This document shows positions 62,620 to 64,000 of a DNA stretch of 64,000 bases, piece by piece. A program made the translations under genes and the position numbers. The notes beneath the pieces are model-generated. The model made no database searches. It was not told where the DNA came from and saw nothing but the letters and a program-made list of their open reading frames with translations. Position 1 is the first letter of the stretch. Each line of letters opens with the position of its first letter. Source of the stretch: Flavobacterium sp. 90 (GTDB lineage Bacteria; Bacteroidota; Bacteroidia; Flavobacteriales; Flavobacteriaceae); assembly GCF_004339525.1 (NCBI RefSeq), contig NZ_SMGE01000001.1, forward strand, positions 1,116,001 to 1,180,000, given 5' to 3'.

Positions 62620-64000
62620 GATAATTCTAATACTATTGTTGCGTTTCTACTAATATTTTGTCCAGCTTGTAAAGACTGTTTTTTTACTTTCCCTACTCCA
62701 TTTACTTTTACTTTCAAACCTAAATTTTCCAGTAAAGCAATTGCATCCATTCCCGGCATTCCTTTTAAATCAGGAATCTGATTTGATTTTTTATTTACGT
62801 CGACAGTATATTGATTATAATTGTCTTCTTGCTTTGGAATCCTTGAGTCTAACTTTTTAATTTTATTTGTCGAAGGCGCATCTGTAAATATTTTTTGAGC
62901 AATTCTCTTAAAAACCGGTCCTGCAACATCTGCTCCGTAATAATTATTTTTAGCTGTATTTGGTTTGTGAACTACCACAATACAAGAATATTTTGGATGA
63001 TCTGCCGGAAAATATCCTACGAAAGAAGACGCATAATACATTCCTTCTCTTCCTGCCTTGCTGTAATTTACCATAGCCGTCCCTGTTTTTCCTGCCATCG
63101 AAAAATCTTTCGAATACAACTTAGAACCTGTTCCTTTTTTTACTACATTCTGCAATACAGCTCTTACTTTATTAAGTGTTTCTTGCGAACATACTTTTGG
63201 ATTAATTACTTCAACATCAAATTTCTTAATGGTTTTGTTCCATTCTTTTATTTCCGATACAAATTGTGGCCTTACCATTACTCCATTATTAGCAACTGCA
63301 TTATAAAGAGCCAATGTTTGCATTGGTGTTACCGAAACATTATATCCAAAAGCCATCCACGGAAGCGTAGTTCCTGACCAATGTTTATCTCCAGGTTGTG
63401 GAATATATGGTCTTCCTTCTCCTTTAAAATGCAATCCTAATGTCTTATTCAATCCGTAGCTATTAATGTGATCTACAAATTTTGATGGATTGCTTTTATA
63501 ATTTTCATAAACTGCCTGAACCATTACCGTATTTGACGAAAGTTCGAATCCGCGTGCTAAAGAAACCTTGCCGTAACCTCCTTTATGTGAATCACGAACA
63601 GCACGTCCGTAATATCTTATTTCTCCGCCGTGGCTATCATAAACCGTACTTGTATCAGCAACTTTATCTTCTAAAATTGCCATTAAATCAACTAATTTAA
63701 AAGTTGATCCCGGTTCGTGAGATTCTGCAATAGCATAATTTGTGGTTTCAAAATACGATCCGTCTTCTGCTCTTCCTAAATTAGAAATCGCTTTTACATG
63801 TCCCGTTTCTGTCTCCATAACCACCACACAACCGTGATCTGCTTGATAATCTTCTAATTGTTTCAACAAAGCGTGGTGCGCAATATCCTGAATAAAAACA
63901 TCTATCGTAGAAATCACATCATAACCATCAATTGGATCAACCTCATTTACATCACGAATAGGTTTCCACTGCCCTTTTGCTATTTTTTGCTTTAGAATTT
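62616..64000 (-). CDS. ftsI: Penicillin-binding protein FtsI with PASTA domain (5' end outside window)
   Basis: The frame stays open to the window edge (GYDVISTIDVFIQD is preceded by KGQWKPIRDVNEVDPID), so the N-terminus is missing. The transpeptidase has the catalytic serine in GSTFKLVD, the SSN motif in ELSSNTVMV, and KTGTA. After the transpeptidase comes one PASTA domain (PDLKGMPGMDAIALLENLGLK). It cross-links septal peptidoglycan with FtsW. Being first before murE in the dcw order fits FtsI. The stop overlaps the murE start by 4 nt. Confidence 0.93.
   Translation of the reverse strand, partial: ILKQKIAKGQWKPIRDVNEVDPIDGYDVISTIDVFIQDIAHHALLKQLEDYQADHGCVVVMETETGHVKAISNLGRAEDGSYFETTNYAIAESHEPGSTFKLVDLMAILEDKVADTSTVYDSHGGEIRYYGRAVRDSHKGGYGKVSLARGFELSSNTVMVQAVYENYKSNPSKFVDHINSYGLNKTLGLHFKGEGRPYIPQPGDKHWSGTTLPWMAFGYNVSVTPMQTLALYNAVANNGVMVRPQFVSEIKEWNKTIKKFDVEVINPKVCSQETLNKVRAVLQNVVKKGTGSKLYSKDFSMAGKTGTAMVNYSKAGREGMYYASSFVGYFPADHPKYSCIVVVHKPNTAKNNYYGADVAGPVFKRIAQKIFTDAPSTNKIKKLDSRIPKQEDNYNQYTVDVNKKSNQIPDLKGMPGMDAIALLENLGLKVKVNGVGKVKKQSLQAGQNISRNATIVLELS

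Noticed and set aside
62895..63377. 160-codon open frame on the plus strand
   Set aside because: It is opposite the transpeptidase domain of the penicillin-binding protein; cysteine/tyrosine-rich and without a credible start context.

Overview
The window looks like a chromosomal segment of a gliding Flavobacterium (Bacteroidota), close to the F. johnsoniae type. It carries the core type IX secretion/gliding genes gldK-gldL-gldM-gldN plus the gldN paralogue gldO, a PorP/SprF protein next to a giant surface protein with a gliding-type C-terminal domain, Bacteroidota-style promoters (TTG then TAnnTTTG), AT-rich DNA, and very many short inverted-repeat elements between genes. I see no prophage, plasmid, CRISPR or classical transposase gene.

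Layout. 1-9.4 kb: end of an AraC-type regulator, an unknown small gene, a leucine-rich-repeat protein, a DUF1761 membrane protein, a FemAB-like acyltransferase, a divergent lipid kinase / App1-type phosphatase pair, an ABC-F protein and a DUF983 protein. 9.4-20.5 kb (minus strand): topA, an arginase-fold protein lacking metal ligands, gldK, gldL, gldM, gldN, gldO and an FAD oxidoreductase. 21-29.2 kb (plus strand): miaB, a GxxExxY protein, a sigma-54 activator, an LptE-like lipoprotein, a repeat-rich TPR-like protein, secG, groES, groEL. 29.4-42.1 kb: an ENPP-like phosphodiesterase, a lipoprotein amidohydrolase, a SulP transporter, an outer-membrane barrel divergent from a LytS/LytTR two-component pair, and assorted small proteins. 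42.1-48 kb: SprF-like protein and a 1602-residue type IX cargo with MBG and cadherin-like repeats. 48.5-64 kb (minus strand): tRNA-Arg(UCG), a YqeY-like protein and the division/cell-wall (dcw) cluster read as PBP(ftsI)-murE-mraY-murD-ftsW-murG-murC-ftsQ-ftsA-ftsZ.

Working together. GldK/GldN(O) form the periplasmic ring of the type IX machine and GldL/GldM its motor; the 1602-residue protein with its SprF partner is a likely client. The dcw cluster makes lipid II (MurE is of the meso-DAP type, then MurD/MurC/MraY/MurG) and the divisome (FtsI/W/Q/A/Z).

Most interesting signal. Two different four-helix-bundle genes (23S rRNA intervening-sequence protein family) sit inside inverted repeats placed exactly at the murD/ftsW and mraY/murD junctions, and a GxxExxY (PD-(D/E)XK-like) gene sits inside another inverted repeat between miaB and the sigma-54 gene. 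Gene-free copies of related repeats also occur in the window. This suggests small-gene cassettes carried by dispersed inverted repeats. Other leads are a family of three structured intergenic elements with compensatory helices (possibly the Flavo-1 RNA class), a putative LytTR operator flanked by two outward promoters, and the arginase-like pseudoenzyme beside gldK.
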